Under the pieces are notes generated by a model that saw only the letters and a program-made list of their open reading frames with translations, did no database searches and was not told where the DNA came from. This document shows positions 1-9,128 of a stretch of DNA of 64,000 nucleotides, one piece after another; the first letter of the stretch is position 1; each line of letters begins with the position of its first letter. Both the position numbers and the translations under genes were made by a program. Source of the DNA: an uncultured Sulfitobacter sp. (GTDB lineage Bacteria > Pseudomonadota > Alphaproteobacteria > Rhodobacterales > Rhodobacteraceae); assembly GCF_947500075.1 (NCBI RefSeq), contig NZ_CANMQS010000001.1, positions 1 through 64,000 of the forward strand, given 5' to 3'.

Positions 1-1057
1 AACATTCTTCTCGTCATTTAGATTCTCCAGTTTCATAAACACCTTATCTCGGTGTCCACGAAACCGGCAGCAGGCCATTTGGAGCCAGCCCATGACAGAG
101 TTGGCACCGATCATCGGTGTATCAACCACCTTGATCGCCGCTGCATGCCAAGAACACCATGTGCCAACTCCACCGCGCGGATACTGGTCAAAGGTCCGTG
201 CCGGAAAACCAAAATCAATAATCCCATTGCCAACTCGCCCACCAGGAATGTCAAATTGCATCCGCAGCGGTAGGCCAAGGAGTGATCAAGATCTATCCCG
301 ACCTAAATCCGAGATGTCGAGTGATGACCTGCGCGTTCAGGTCTTTTCGGCTGTTCGGATGAGCCAGCACGTTCCGAAGCACCAGGAAATCCCTACAAGC
401 CGCATCAAGGGCATTTGGCACACTCTGTCCAACGCACTTGCTGATTTTGGCGGTGTAGTCATTCGCAAATTAGATAAACCCACGTCGGCGATCGTCCAAA
501 TTTACCACCAGAGCGTGTTCTTGGACTTAGAGGTTTGTGGCGAGTCAGGGGACGAACAAAGAAGCGAAACAACCCCATCATTGCTTATGTTGAACATGAG
601 CAAGCAGGTTGGAACCAAAGAGCCCGCCAAAATCTGGAAAGACGCCCAAGACGCCGCCTTGGAGACAAAGCTACACGAGATCATAACCGAAATTGTTGTC
701 CTGGCAGAGATCAAAGAGCGTGATGCTCAAGCTGCCAGATATGCATGGCAAGTTGCGCAGCTAAAACATGAGCAGACCAACCAGGTTGAATGCGATGCTC
801 AGCGCCAAGAGGCAGTGGAAACACAGTCTGCTGCGCGCATTTCATCTCTTCTGGAGATTGCTAAACGGCATGAACAAGCCAATACACTGCGTTGCCTGTT
901 GGCCCAGGTAGACGCCATACACCCCTCAGGCTCTGACCTAGAAATCCAAAGGTGGCGCAGCATGGTTGCTTCCGAAATCAAACGCTTGGACCCACTCGTC
1001 GATAAACGTTTCTTGACCGTCTTCGAAGCAAACGCCTGTGCTTCCAAAGCAGCATAG
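1..1057 (+). CDS. HTH-type protein of mobile-element kind, 5' end outside window
   Basis: The frame is open from base 2, and no ATG or GTG occurs before the ATG at 92. The residues just before that ATG (AIWSQP) belong to the recognisable start of a homeodomain-like HTH segment (IWSxPMTELA...GVSTTLIAAAC...VPTPPRGYWSKVRAGKP), so the real start is probably off the left edge. The PPRGYW-x-K tail after an HTH is known from uncharacterised proteins of mobile elements. The rest is mostly helical with a likely coiled coil in the last third (Q/E/A/R-rich). No catalytic motif is visible. Function is unknown; DNA binding is inferred from the HTH only. Confidence 0.5.
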   Translation, partial: TFFSSFRFSSFINTLSRCPRNRQQAIWSQPMTELAPIIGVSTTLIAAACQEHHVPTPPRGYWSKVRAGKPKSIIPLPTRPPGMSNCIRSGRPRSDQDLSRPKSEMSSDDLRVQVFSAVRMSQHVPKHQEIPTSRIKGIWHTLSNALADFGGVVIRKLDKPTSAIVQIYHQSVFLDLEVCGESGDEQRSETTPSLLMLNMSKQVGTKEPAKIWKDAQDAALETKLHEIITEIVVLAEIKERDAQAARYAWQVAQLKHEQTNQVECDAQRQEAVETQSAARISSLLEIAKRHEQANTLRCLLAQVDAIHPSGSDLEIQRWRSMVASEIKRLDPLVDKRFLTVFEANACASKAA

Positions 1058-1505
1058 TCCCTTTTCACGGATTTAAGTGCATCCGGCATCAAATGGCGAG
1101 CTGGCGAAAAACTTCGAGAAAATTTCGTGAGGAAAGTTTCTTGAAGATATTTCCCCGGAAAGAACGGCTAGTGCGCCGAGCACGCTGGCAAATTTAGCAC
1201 AACGGTGGAGCAGTGGACGTTATCCGCGTGTGCGACGATAAGTTGTGCTTGGGTTTACATGACACACTTTTGAGACAAATTCCTCAAATTTTCAATGTAC
1301 GTCATGGTGGGTTAAGCCGCTGATATTGTTGAGGCGATTTCCAACTTTGCTAAGCCTGCGCTAGGTTTTGACCATGGACACGCGGACCTTTGAAGCAAAA
1401 ACGTCAATTTCAACTGAATGGAAAGTACCTCTTAAACATAGCAATCAATGGTCTGCCTAATCGCCACATCCAGACACTAGCAAGCCAATTCCTATTAGCA
1501 AAAAA
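1058..1505. other. Intergenic stretch without a convincing gene
   Basis: About 450 bases of AT-rich sequence between convergent genes. No ORF with a plausible ribosome binding site was seen. It holds one copy (about 1112-1163) of a ~50-base element that recurs inverted at 28460-28507. Confidence 0.5.
1112..1163 (-). repeat. Dispersed repeat copy, inverted relative to 28460-28507
   Basis: The reverse complement shares TTTCCGGGGAA, then TTCAA, then AACTTTCCTCACGAAA with the stretch at 28460-28507, in the same order with near-equal spacing. The copy at 28460 follows an XRE gene and contains small palindromes, so it may also act as a terminator there. Confidence 0.45.
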
Positions 1506-4500
1506 TCACCGAGCAACACGCGCAAAATGGTCTAAGATATCATGTCCAACCTTAGTCTTCACACTATCAAGAAGACCTTGGGCAAACGCTTCATAGTCTT
1601 CAATTTCATTGTCAGATTCAACAGAGTGATAAACTTGTAGCTGGCAGAAACACTCAATCTTATCGAGGTCGTTTGCGATTCGTGCGTTAATTGATTGAGC
1701 ATCACAAAATTCTGCGTAACTCTCCTGGATAGAAGCTGAATAAGGGGCTAATCGACCGCCTTGGTTTAGACGTGAAAGAAGCGAAATTTTTCTGACGTAG
1801 TTAAACTCAGCTAGCCGATCAGCGTCTGTCTTTTTGAAGCTCGGGATATCTCCGGTACCGTACTCGCCAAGGTCATGTACGGCTAACAGGCGGATTATTG
1901 ATTCTTTCGAGTAGCCTTCATAATCGCTGTGAAGTCTGCCCCTTCGCGCAAGCTCGATAACATCATGTGTTTCAGGGAGATAGGCCACGGCAAGGTATAT
2001 TAGGCTTCCCACATGGCTGAAAACCGTCTCAGCGCTCTCGACTTTGCGACCGGCTGCCAAGTCGTTCCAACCTGCTCTTGGAACTCTCTTCAGATTTGAA
2101 ACTTGCGAAAAAGCGAATACATGTGGGCTAGTGTCTGAAGAAAGATAAGTCACGCAGTTCTCTACGAATGTGCGTACATCTTCAAATAGGTCTTCTCTGA
2201 CAAGTATTTTTTCTGACGCAAATATGCATAGTTCTGCTAGAAACTCTCTGGGCACTGCCTCGGATGCCTCAAGGCGAGAAAAAGCAAGAGAGAATAGCGT
2301 ATAAATACTGAGGTTCGCCAGGTCAGCGTTTGACCCCTCCATCGACAAATTCGACATTAAGCTTGACATCGTGCGCGGAAATGCTGAGTTGAACCGATCG
2401 ATAGATAGCATGTCGGTATCGGAAAAATAATCAATATCGCCGTAGTAGGCCAAATGAAATCCACGATTGACTTCATCCCGAATGTCAGAAGACAGAAGAG
2501 ACTTGATGTATTCAACCGCCGACTCACCCAGATAGATCAGGCTAATATTGATTGAACGATCAAAAATGAGCTCCTCTTGTTCTGGTGTTATGGACAGTGA
2601 ATATTGGCGCTGTACTCTGTAAAGTAAATCTATTGAACGCTGGATAGTTTCCTCACCCTTCAGACGACCTAAAAGATAGGTTATGAAAGATTTGAGGCGT
2701 AAGCTCGCGTTGACGCTTACCATTAAGTCACGCAACGTTTCATAGGCCTGTGCTTGGTCTCGGCGTTGAAGCAGATCTTTCGAATACTTGTTTATTAGAT
2801 GTGGGAAAACGCGGTCTAGATCATAAGAAACCTCGTCAAAAATGAGCCCGTCCAAATGTACCGCTGCAAGATAGCACAGCATCTCCGTACTTTGCGTAGA
2901 AATGCGTTTTATTAGAATGTCTTCCGCGCCTTCCACTGCAAACGGAATCCCCTCAACTACAAACTTGTATCCCCTCTCAGACGCCCTTCGTTTCAGAGGA
3001 CCAATGTCAGCGACATTCGCATTGTCTTTCAAATAATTCGACAGAAAGCTTGAAAAAAAATCGGATGCTGAGCTGACTCGGGTTTGTGTTTTGACTTCTT
3101 CATCGTGAACTAAGTTCATCAGGCGGAGGTTAGCGGAGAACTCAGGCCATGTTTGAATTCTTGACGCCACTTCTTGGAAATCAGAGATGTCATTTCTTGC
3201 AACTAAGTGAGCAACTTCTGAAAGCCTTTCTGTGGGTAGAGAAACGCGACCTGATTCTTCAGAAACTGGACCAATCTGGAACCGTGTCATAGGGCCAAGA
3301 TCCATACCCAAAACACGCTCACGATTTCCAAATTCCTTGATTGAACTTCTGTATATTCTTGTAAAATATATGCAAGTGCAGAGCTTCCGTTCGGGAGATA
3401 CTCGTTGAGTTTCCATCGCCTTCTTGAAAGAAGCCGCAAACGGCGACATTGGATCAAGACCGTCGAAAATTATGACTTTCGATCCGGTTTTTTGGAGCTC
3501 CTCATCAAGTTCGGAAAGAAGCCTCGATACGACCTCATCGACCTTCGACCCTTCGGTAATGACCTCTTTTTCGTAACTCAACAGATCAAGGTAGTAAGGA
3601 GGAAACGGCGCGCGATTTAGCTCATAGGCGAAATTAATATAGTTATAGGTGCTTTCGGCAACCACAGATTTACCGACCCCCGGCTCTCCACAGACCAAAA
3701 CATTTGCACCAGTTGCAAGGCCGTCCAGGGATTCAAGGTAAGATACGTCCCCACCATCGATTTCCATTAGTCGGAGTACTTTTTGAGCAACTTCGAACTC
3801 AGCCTCAGTTGTGGATTGTTGCGCGGTGCTCAGACCATATTTCCTGAAAATGCCAAACTTTTCTGGGTCATGTGCGGGGATACTCAGAGGTGATTGATCA
3901 TGAGATGCCCCATTGATCCCGACGTGCATTGCAATCTTGGACGCCGCAATCCCCCAAAAATCTTGCTTTGCCGACAGATCCAGATGATCACCATCCAGCC
4001 CGACTTCATGAGCAGCGGCGTCCAAGTTGAGGCGGGAGACAACCAAATCGGTTATAAAGTGTATGCACGTCAAGCAGACATGGGAATTGTCAGTCTTCTT
4101 GTGATAGTCCGCGATCTCTTCTGCGATGTAAGAGATTTCGTTGTCTATGGTGGATGGGTTGTATGCCCCGTATGTCTGGTACTGCTTGAAATCTTCTCCA
4201 ATCACGGTAGGAACCGAGATGTGATTATTCGATCTATTTTTTGAATACTGCTCTTCGGTAAATAGGTTTGCCAAGGAACTCTGACCTTCAGGCAGACTTA
4301 TCGTACGCACCTCCCCTTCGGGTTTAGACGCATCTCCTTCCCATATATGATATTGCTTACCAATCAAGCTCAAGTAATGCTTGTTACTTACATCATCCGG
4401 GTTATGAGGGCCAGTACGAGTACCAGCTTTGGCTACATAAACAATTTCCTTTGCACCCATTTCAATGCAAGAGCGCGCGATCTTCGCCGCAGTTCTGCCC

Positions 4501-5363
4501 CAGAAGGAGTGGCGAAATCCCAGGAGAACGATGCGTTTCTTATCGTTACGTGAAAGAAGTACTGTGATTCCATAGAGATTCTTCGGACCGAACGGAATAA
4601 AATCATCGTTGCCGGATAAGTCGGAAAACCCGTGCTGGGTCTTGAGTGCTTCTTTGATTTGGTCAACATAGCCTATTACAACTATGTCATTGCTGTGAAT
4701 TGCATCTGATGAAAGTAATACTTCGTCTAGACCAGACCAGTCTGAGAATTGCGTCATGACTTCAGGATAGTGAAACTGCCACAACCTATTGTTTGCAATA
4801 TAGTGATCATATATTTGCGCTGCCTCCTCAACCGAAAAGTTGAATGCGGCGGCGACTGTCGTCTCAGTTTCTTGACCGCGATGGAAAGTAATCTCTCTAC
4901 GACCTTCAATGATCATTTGTAGATTAAGTTTGATAAATGCGTAGAGCAGTTCAGCGTATTGCGAAGTATACTCTTGCGACGGAAAGGTGACTAGTATTGC
5001 GATATGGCCACCAGAATCGTTCTGAGTATTTACAAAAAAGGGTCTTTCTACATTAAATTGCTTTCGTTCCTTGTTCTTGTGATGCCTCGATAGCCGATAC
5101 GGTCCGCTCGGAAACGGAACCTGCTTTAACTCGTGCGTCCGCAGACAAGCACCAACATGGTCCTCAAAGACCCCATGAACTTGAATATCGGTTCGGCTCG
5201 ATAAGCAAGTTTGAATAAAATCCACCTGCGCCTCATCAAACTTCGTTGCGACATAAGAAACCAACTTCTCCCCCATGGTGTGCCAGTTTTCTTTCTTGAC
5301 GTCTTCAAGGTGCATGAGGTCGGGACAGGGGCGAATTGGTTCACGCTGATAGACGCTATACAT
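1506..5363 (-). CDS. Large STAND NTPase with phosphorylase-like N-terminal part and C-terminal HD phosphohydrolase (candidate defence protein)
   Basis: 1285 aa from the ATG at 5363, which overlaps the stop of the upstream oxidoreductase (ATGTATAG). An in-frame TTG at 5393 is a weaker alternative. Residues ~265-320 resemble the PNP/UDP-phosphorylase core (RIVLLGF..SFWGRTAAKIA, then GAKEIVYVAKAG). The central P-loop is GEPGVGKS at ~559-566 and Walker B is KVIIFDGLD at ~629-637, followed by ~400 helical residues as in STAND proteins. The C-terminus has a complete HD set: H~1117 (FSHVG), HD~1163-1164 (AVHDLGEYGTGD) and D~1232 (NDLDKIE), as in YfbR-type 5'-deoxynucleotidases. Avs-like STAND ATPases sense phage proteins; two nucleotide-handling ends suggest nucleotide depletion as output (inference). 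The phosphorylase assignment is the weakest part. Confidence 0.6.
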   Translation of the reverse strand: MYSVYQREPIRPCPDLMHLEDVKKENWHTMGEKLVSYVATKFDEAQVDFIQTCLSSRTDIQVHGVFEDHVGACLRTHELKQVPFPSGPYRLSRHHKNKERKQFNVERPFFVNTQNDSGGHIAILVTFPSQEYTSQYAELLYAFIKLNLQMIIEGRREITFHRGQETETTVAAAFNFSVEEAAQIYDHYIANNRLWQFHYPEVMTQFSDWSGLDEVLLSSDAIHSNDIVVIGYVDQIKEALKTQHGFSDLSGNDDFIPFGPKNLYGITVLLSRNDKKRIVLLGFRHSFWGRTAAKIARSCIEMGAKEIVYVAKAGTRTGPHNPDDVSNKHYLSLIGKQYHIWEGDASKPEGEVRTISLPEGQSSLANLFTEEQYSKNRSNNHISVPTVIGEDFKQYQTYGAYNPSTIDNEISYIAEEIADYHKKTDNSHVCLTCIHFITDLVVSRLNLDAAAHEVGLDGDHLDLSAKQDFWGIAASKIAMHVGINGASHDQSPLSIPAHDPEKFGIFRKYGLSTAQQSTTEAEFEVAQKVLRLMEIDGGDVSYLESLDGLATGANVLVCGEPGVGKSVVAESTYNYINFAYELNRAPFPPYYLDLLSYEKEVITEGSKVDEVVSRLLSELDEELQKTGSKVIIFDGLDPMSPFAASFKKAMETQRVSPERKLCTCIYFTRIYRSSIKEFGNRERVLGMDLGPMTRFQIGPVSEESGRVSLPTERLSEVAHLVARNDISDFQEVASRIQTWPEFSANLRLMNLVHDEEVKTQTRVSSASDFFSSFLSNYLKDNANVADIGPLKRRASERGYKFVVEGIPFAVEGAEDILIKRISTQSTEMLCYLAAVHLDGLIFDEVSYDLDRVFPHLINKYSKDLLQRRDQAQAYETLRDLMVSVNASLRLKSFITYLLGRLKGEETIQRSIDLLYRVQRQYSLSITPEQEELIFDRSINISLIYLGESAVEYIKSLLSSDIRDEVNRGFHLAYYGDIDYFSDTDMLSIDRFNSAFPRTMSSLMSNLSMEGSNADLANLSIYTLFSLAFSRLEASEAVPREFLAELCIFASEKILVREDLFEDVRTFVENCVTYLSSDTSPHVFAFSQVSNLKRVPRAGWNDLAAGRKVESAETVFSHVGSLIYLAVAYLPETHDVIELARRGRLHSDYEGYSKESIIRLLAVHDLGEYGTGDIPSFKKTDADRLAEFNYVRKISLLSRLNQGGRLAPYSASIQESYAEFCDAQSINARIANDLDKIECFCQLQVYHSVESDNEIEDYEAFAQGLLDSVKTKVGHDILDHFARVAR

Positions 5364-6363
5364 TTGCAGAGTGCCTTTCTTTGGCGAGGTCAATTATGCT
5401 GTGTGCTTTGAGCGAGGAAACCAGATCTTCATAGTTTGGCAGGCCTAATCTGACCAATGCGACAAAGTCATGTGTTTGCGCCTCGTATCCCTGTCCATAT
5501 CGGTCTCTGGAGAGAGAGCGTCGCTGAACTGTTAGGTCAATTGCTTTCTCTTTTGATTTTACGCCGTCTACGATGTTGCTGTTGGGTGCTGGCAAAAACT
5601 TGATACGATGCGGTTGGCCTAGGTCCGCAGCAGCCACGTCACCACTTGCATACACCGCACGAAAGCTCACCTCCAGCGCCTGCGAATTATTTCCAGCTGC
5701 GACCCTCATAGACCCAAACTCACTTTTGGCGTTCAGATAATACTTGAACCGCTTATTTGCCAAACTCACAAAATCGCACTCGGCTTGATAGTTGGGTCCA
5801 CATATTTCGGAAATCATCTCAATAGGGTGGATGGCGACAGCTAGAAGAAACGACTCCTCTACACTATCCGCGTTCCATATGAGGTTAGTTGGTTTGTTGG
5901 AGTTAAATTCTACGTCGAGATGTCTGATTCTTCCCAGATCGTCTTGAAGAGACATTAAGTTCTCGAATACAGTGGATCGGCGAAAGTTATATCCAATTTG
6001 TACAATTGCCCCTTGAGTTTGCGCGGCGTCTAACAAGCTCAATACTTCTTCGGTACTTGAGGCGCATGGTTTCTCAGAGAAAACAGGGACATGAGCTTCT
6101 ATACAGTGCCTCACGACCTGAAAATTGAGTAAAGGTGGACCAGCTACAAAAACTGCGTCAGGCTCACTTTCAAAAATAGCCTCTTTCCAAGATGCATAGG
6201 CAGTTACTCCGTATCGATTTCCCAGCGCCAGTCTTTTTTGGGAATCGCGGCTGGCAATTGCGTGAACACCAATACCTTCGACCTGCATAAGACTGGGAAT
6301 TAGGTGTTCCATCATGTGTTCGGACACGCCGACGCAGCAAGCCTTCAAGTTTTTCTCATACAT
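5356..6363 (-). CDS. Gfo/Idh/MocA-family oxidoreductase
   Basis: 335 aa. The N-terminal Rossmann region starts LKACCVGVSEHMMEHLIPSL, a degenerate version of the usual glycine-rich loop. It is followed by a family-typical core: PDAVFVAGPP and the VFSEKP motif near residue 95 that positions NAD(P) and substrate. The second half looks like the C-terminal alpha/beta domain (IGYNFRRS, then AIHPIEMISEICG). These enzymes usually oxidise or reduce sugars and related compounds with NAD(P). It overlaps the STAND gene by 8 bases, so the two are probably translationally coupled. That is an unusual pairing, and the enzyme may act on a nucleotide sugar or signal in the same response (inference). No clear SD precedes the ATG. 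Confidence 0.75.
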   Translation of the reverse strand: MYEKNLKACCVGVSEHMMEHLIPSLMQVEGIGVHAIASRDSQKRLALGNRYGVTAYASWKEAIFESEPDAVFVAGPPLLNFQVVRHCIEAHVPVFSEKPCASSTEEVLSLLDAAQTQGAIVQIGYNFRRSTVFENLMSLQDDLGRIRHLDVEFNSNKPTNLIWNADSVEESFLLAVAIHPIEMISEICGPNYQAECDFVSLANKRFKYYLNAKSEFGSMRVAAGNNSQALEVSFRAVYASGDVAAADLGQPHRIKFLPAPNSNIVDGVKSKEKAIDLTVQRRSLSRDRYGQGYEAQTHDFVALVRLGLPNYEDLVSSLKAHSIIDLAKERHSANV

Positions 6364-6754
6364 GGGAGCTACGCTAGTTAAACTTGGGGTTCAGGCAAGT
6401 AGAAAGTTACCGCACAGCCGATGTGGTTTGAGGTCTTTTTTCCAAGCCAACATTCGTTGAAGGAGCCGAATCCATCGTAGACTTGCCTTCCGCTTCAGTC
6501 TTTATGGCGGTAAAGCGTCTTAGCGCGGGAAATTTTCGCTGTCCAAATTGGGGACATGTTTGGGAGCGTAACGGTCTTTGAGGCAGAGTCCACCGCTTAG
6601 AATATAACTAAATTCAAATTTCCTGCTGTCCTACCCTAACCAGCTGAGATCATTGAACGCCAGAAAACGGTCGTCCTCCCCGTCAGGTGGCAACATAACG
6701 TAACAAGCTCGTTGGGCAAAAAACGTTATGTTGCAGCGGATTTGAGGTAGATGG
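6364..6754. other. Intergenic region between divergent oxidoreductase and recombinase genes
   Basis: About 390 bases with no credible gene. It should hold the promoters of both flanking units; no clear -35/-10 pair was identified. Its right end contains a perfect 12-bp inverted repeat, listed separately. Confidence 0.5.
6690..6734. repeat. Perfect 12-bp inverted repeat upstream of the short recombinase
   Basis: GCAACATAACGT at 6690-6701 and its exact reverse complement ACGTTATGTTGC at 6723-6734 are separated by 21 bases. The repeat ends 20 bases before the recombinase ATG. It could be a recombinase binding/crossover site, an autoregulatory operator, or an mRNA hairpin. No second copy was noticed elsewhere in the window. 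Confidence 0.6.
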
Positions 6755-7324
6755 ATGAAACAGGCAAAGGTGCTTACAGATGCAGAGCTCAAGCGTGTAC
6801 TGGCCCTGTGCGTCACCATGCAGAACGGCAAGCGCAACAGGTTGATGCTCATGCTGTCCCACTACGCTGGGATGCGCGTGGGCGAGATCGCCTCGCTCAA
6901 ATGGGCAGATGTGCTGGATCGTGACCACAAGCCCAAAGCGATGTTCTACCTCAAGGCGGAGAACACCAAGGCCAAGGAAGCGCGGCAGGTGCATCTGAAC
7001 GCTAAGCTGCAACGGGAGCTCACAACCTATTGGGCACAGCTGGATCGGTTGAAGAAACTGGAGCGTCCAGTGATCGAGTCCCAAAAGGGTGGCCCCTTCA
7101 CCCCAAACAGCATGGTCCAAGCTTTTACCCGTGTGTTTGATGCAGCTGGGATTGATGATGCGTCCTCGCATAGTGGGCGGCGTTGGTTCATCACGCGCAT
7201 GGCTCATGCTGGCATTTCGCCCAAAGTGATCATGGAGCTTGCCGGACACAAACAACTGACCACCACGCAACGCTACATTGATGTGTCGGATGAGCAAAAG
7301 CGCAGCGCGGTGGAAGTGCTATGA
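6755..7324 (+). CDS. Short tyrosine recombinase (catalytic domain only)
   Basis: 189 aa, ATG preceded by GAGG seven bases upstream. All active-site residues of the tyrosine recombinase fold are present: R41 (GMRVGEI), K72 or K74 (TKAK), H139 and R142 (SHSGRRWF), H165 (LAGHKQ) and Y174 (TQRYIDV). The N-terminal core-binding (SAM-like) domain of XerC/D and phage integrases is absent, so the size matches FimB/FimE-type invertases of ~200 aa. It may catalyse site-specific inversion or excision. A 12-bp inverted repeat lies directly upstream. A trimmed integrase remnant is possible, but the intact catalytic set and good SD argue for a working protein. Confidence 0.85.
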   Translation: MKQAKVLTDAELKRVLALCVTMQNGKRNRLMLMLSHYAGMRVGEIASLKWADVLDRDHKPKAMFYLKAENTKAKEARQVHLNAKLQRELTTYWAQLDRLKKLERPVIESQKGGPFTPNSMVQAFTRVFDAAGIDDASSHSGRRWFITRMAHAGISPKVIMELAGHKQLTTTQRYIDVSDEQKRSAVEVL

Positions 7325-7326
7325 CT

Positions 7327-7761
7327 TCAGCTGGACCGACCGTGTTTGAGGCGTACCGCGACAAAGCCCCGTTTCAAGGCTTCACGGATTTGAGCCTTTG
7401 AGTGCCTGTGGAAACAGAACTCGATGTTCTCCAGATTGGGTTGGCCAATCATGTTCCAATCTACATGCAGGTTGCCAATGTACTTTGTGTTTCTAGGTAC
7501 AGAACCAGCGCATCTGTCATACCAATGCATGTGCCAACGTCTCACCCAGTGCCGGGGACGTCGAATGTCCTTAGGGGGTTCGCCACAACATTCGAAATAC
7601 AAGTTTCCACCAAACTTGAAACCAGTGTGGTTTGATGACTGCCCGGCCAGCCACGCAAAGACCCAGTCGCCTTCTATTCCCAGCCAATTTTGAAAGCGTC
7701 TTAACCGATAGGTTGTGAAGAATTGGCTTTGGCCAAAGCCTGTTAAATCTACTTCTCGCAT
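7327..7761 (-). CDS. Hypothetical protein
   Basis: 144 aa from the ATG at 7761, chosen because AAGGAG sits eight bases upstream. A longer frame to 7818 has no SD. The sequence is rich in W, H, R and F (HWVRRWHMHWYDRC), with no family I recognise. It lies convergent and almost adjacent to the recombinase gene, and divergent from the GT4 glycosyltransferase, with a 27-base palindrome about 105 bases upstream of its start. Codon usage is unremarkable; only the SD and uninterrupted frame support it. Confidence 0.45.
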   Translation of the reverse strand: MREVDLTGFGQSQFFTTYRLRRFQNWLGIEGDWVFAWLAGQSSNHTGFKFGGNLYFECCGEPPKDIRRPRHWVRRWHMHWYDRCAGSVPRNTKYIGNLHVDWNMIGQPNLENIEFCFHRHSKAQIREALKRGFVAVRLKHGRSS

Positions 7762-7865
7762 TGAAATTTCTCCTTGTTCAATTGTCTTGAATCTGACGCC
7801 TTTCCAAAATTCAGTCATTATTCATGTGACTGTTTTAATAAAATATTTGCGACGTCGGCCTGCGA

Positions 7866-7892
7866 GGAAAACTTGATTTAATCAAGTTTTCC
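7866..7892. promoter_or_regulatory. Palindromic operator candidate, copy 1 (perfect 13-bp arms)
   Basis: GGAAAACTTGATT and AATCAAGTTTTCC flank one central base. It lies between the divergent genes starting at 7761 (minus) and 7998 (plus), so it is not a terminator of either. The same inner motif (arms AAAACTTGAT and ATCAAGTTTT, three-base centre) recurs at 14023-14045 upstream of the facing operon and, with one mismatch, at 27352-27374. A transcription factor operator is the best explanation. Confidence 0.55.
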
Positions 7893-7997
7893 TTGAGCTC
7901 GAGTCTTACGCCCTCCAAGATCAAGACCCCGGCGAAGATTGGCGTGCCTCCAAGCAAATATTGTTTCGACGAGCATTTGTGTTGCTACGCTTTCTGC

Positions 7998-9128
7998 ATG
8001 ACACAGCATCACATCTATTTTCTCATCTCGAACCAACACTTCGTTCCAACTGGCGGGATCGGTTCATTTTTTCGAGGCTTCCAGCGGATGGCGAGCCACT
8101 TTGGTTGGCGCGTCACTGTGATCATGGATAACCAGCCATATGCCTCAGCAAACGCAATGAAAGAGGCCGCTCAACAACTTGGTGGTTTCATCATGCCAAG
8201 TCAGCCGGTCAGCCATACGGGCCATAACCCTGACAAAAGCCAATATGCCAAGGAAGTACCCAATCATTTGCGCGTGCAGAACTTCAAGAGTGCGCTGCGC
8301 CTGGCACTGGAAGTCGAGCCTCCCACACATCTTTTGATCAACACTCCTGAAGCCGCATTGGCAGTGTTGGAAATGGGGCTGCATGGTAAAATCCCGGCCA
8401 CCTTTTACACCCACCACGAAAACCTAGTGCTGAACCCAATCCCGAAGAGTAGCAAATTCGGCCCAAGTTATATGGAAATGCTGTATAGGATCATTGGAAC
8501 GGCTGGCGTCATTACGGCAACACAAAGCGATTACAACGTTGAGCGGATGCATCATTTGGAATTTTCTGCCGCGCCCGTCGTGCTGCCGATGCCAATCCCT
8601 GATACACAACTGCTGCAGCCATACGAAGGCGAACGAAGTGGTGTCCTGTTTATCGGCAGGCATGAACCGCGCAAGCAGCCGGCGGTGTTTGCTCAAAAGG
8701 TCGCCCAAGCTGGACTGTCAGCCAAAGTGCTTACACGGGCATCTGGTGAAAAGAAGTTTGAAGCAACCTTCAGAAAGTACGGCGTTACCGATCATAATAT
8801 CCGATCCGAGATCACTGGTCAGGAAAAGGCCGATTTCATTCGATCCGCTCGGATTGCATTTCATCCCGCAAAGCTGGAATCCTACGGGTTTTCAGCGATG
8901 GAAACGCTGGCAGCTGGCCTGCCAACGTTGCTGGTCCACGAGTATGATTGGTGGCAAGCCTTCATCGATGACGGCGTCCACATCACGCCAATTCGTGATG
9001 CTCACAATGAGCTGCTGAAACTATATGAACGTCCTTTGCAAGCTGCTCCCAACTATGTCGCGCACCGGGAGCAGCAGACTTTTGCTATTTGGGAACAGTA
9101 TCTGGATGCTGATCATCGTCCTGGCTAG
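7998..9128 (+). CDS. GT4-type glycosyltransferase (GT-B fold)
   Basis: 376 aa from the ATG at 7998. The frame continues to a TTG at 7893 abutting the palindrome, but family-like sequence begins only after 7998 (HIYFLISNQHF, then TGGIGSFFRGF, the N-terminal glycine loop). The C-terminal half has the donor-domain strand GVLFIGRHEPRKQP and the EX7E motif (ESYGFSAME, residues ~294-302) of retaining GT4 enzymes that use nucleotide sugars. It is probably cytoplasmic, with no TM segment or signal. Its 3' end overlaps the convergent 585-aa gene by 44 bases. The acceptor is unknown. Its neighbours (TGT/DpdA-like enzyme, second GT, precursor transporter) suggest a modified base rather than a cell-surface glycan (inference). 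Confidence 0.75.
   Translation: MTQHHIYFLISNQHFVPTGGIGSFFRGFQRMASHFGWRVTVIMDNQPYASANAMKEAAQQLGGFIMPSQPVSHTGHNPDKSQYAKEVPNHLRVQNFKSALRLALEVEPPTHLLINTPEAALAVLEMGLHGKIPATFYTHHENLVLNPIPKSSKFGPSYMEMLYRIIGTAGVITATQSDYNVERMHHLEFSAAPVVLPMPIPDTQLLQPYEGERSGVLFIGRHEPRKQPAVFAQKVAQAGLSAKVLTRASGEKKFEATFRKYGVTDHNIRSEITGQEKADFIRSARIAFHPAKLESYGFSAMETLAAGLPTLLVHEYDWWQAFIDDGVHITPIRDAHNELLKLYERPLQAAPNYVAHREQQTFAIWEQYLDADHRPG

Noticed and set aside
6690..6734. Reading the inverted repeat as an integron attC site
   Set aside because: The arms do not fit the RYYYAAC/GTTRRRY core pair, and the recombinase lacks the integron-integrase-specific insert.
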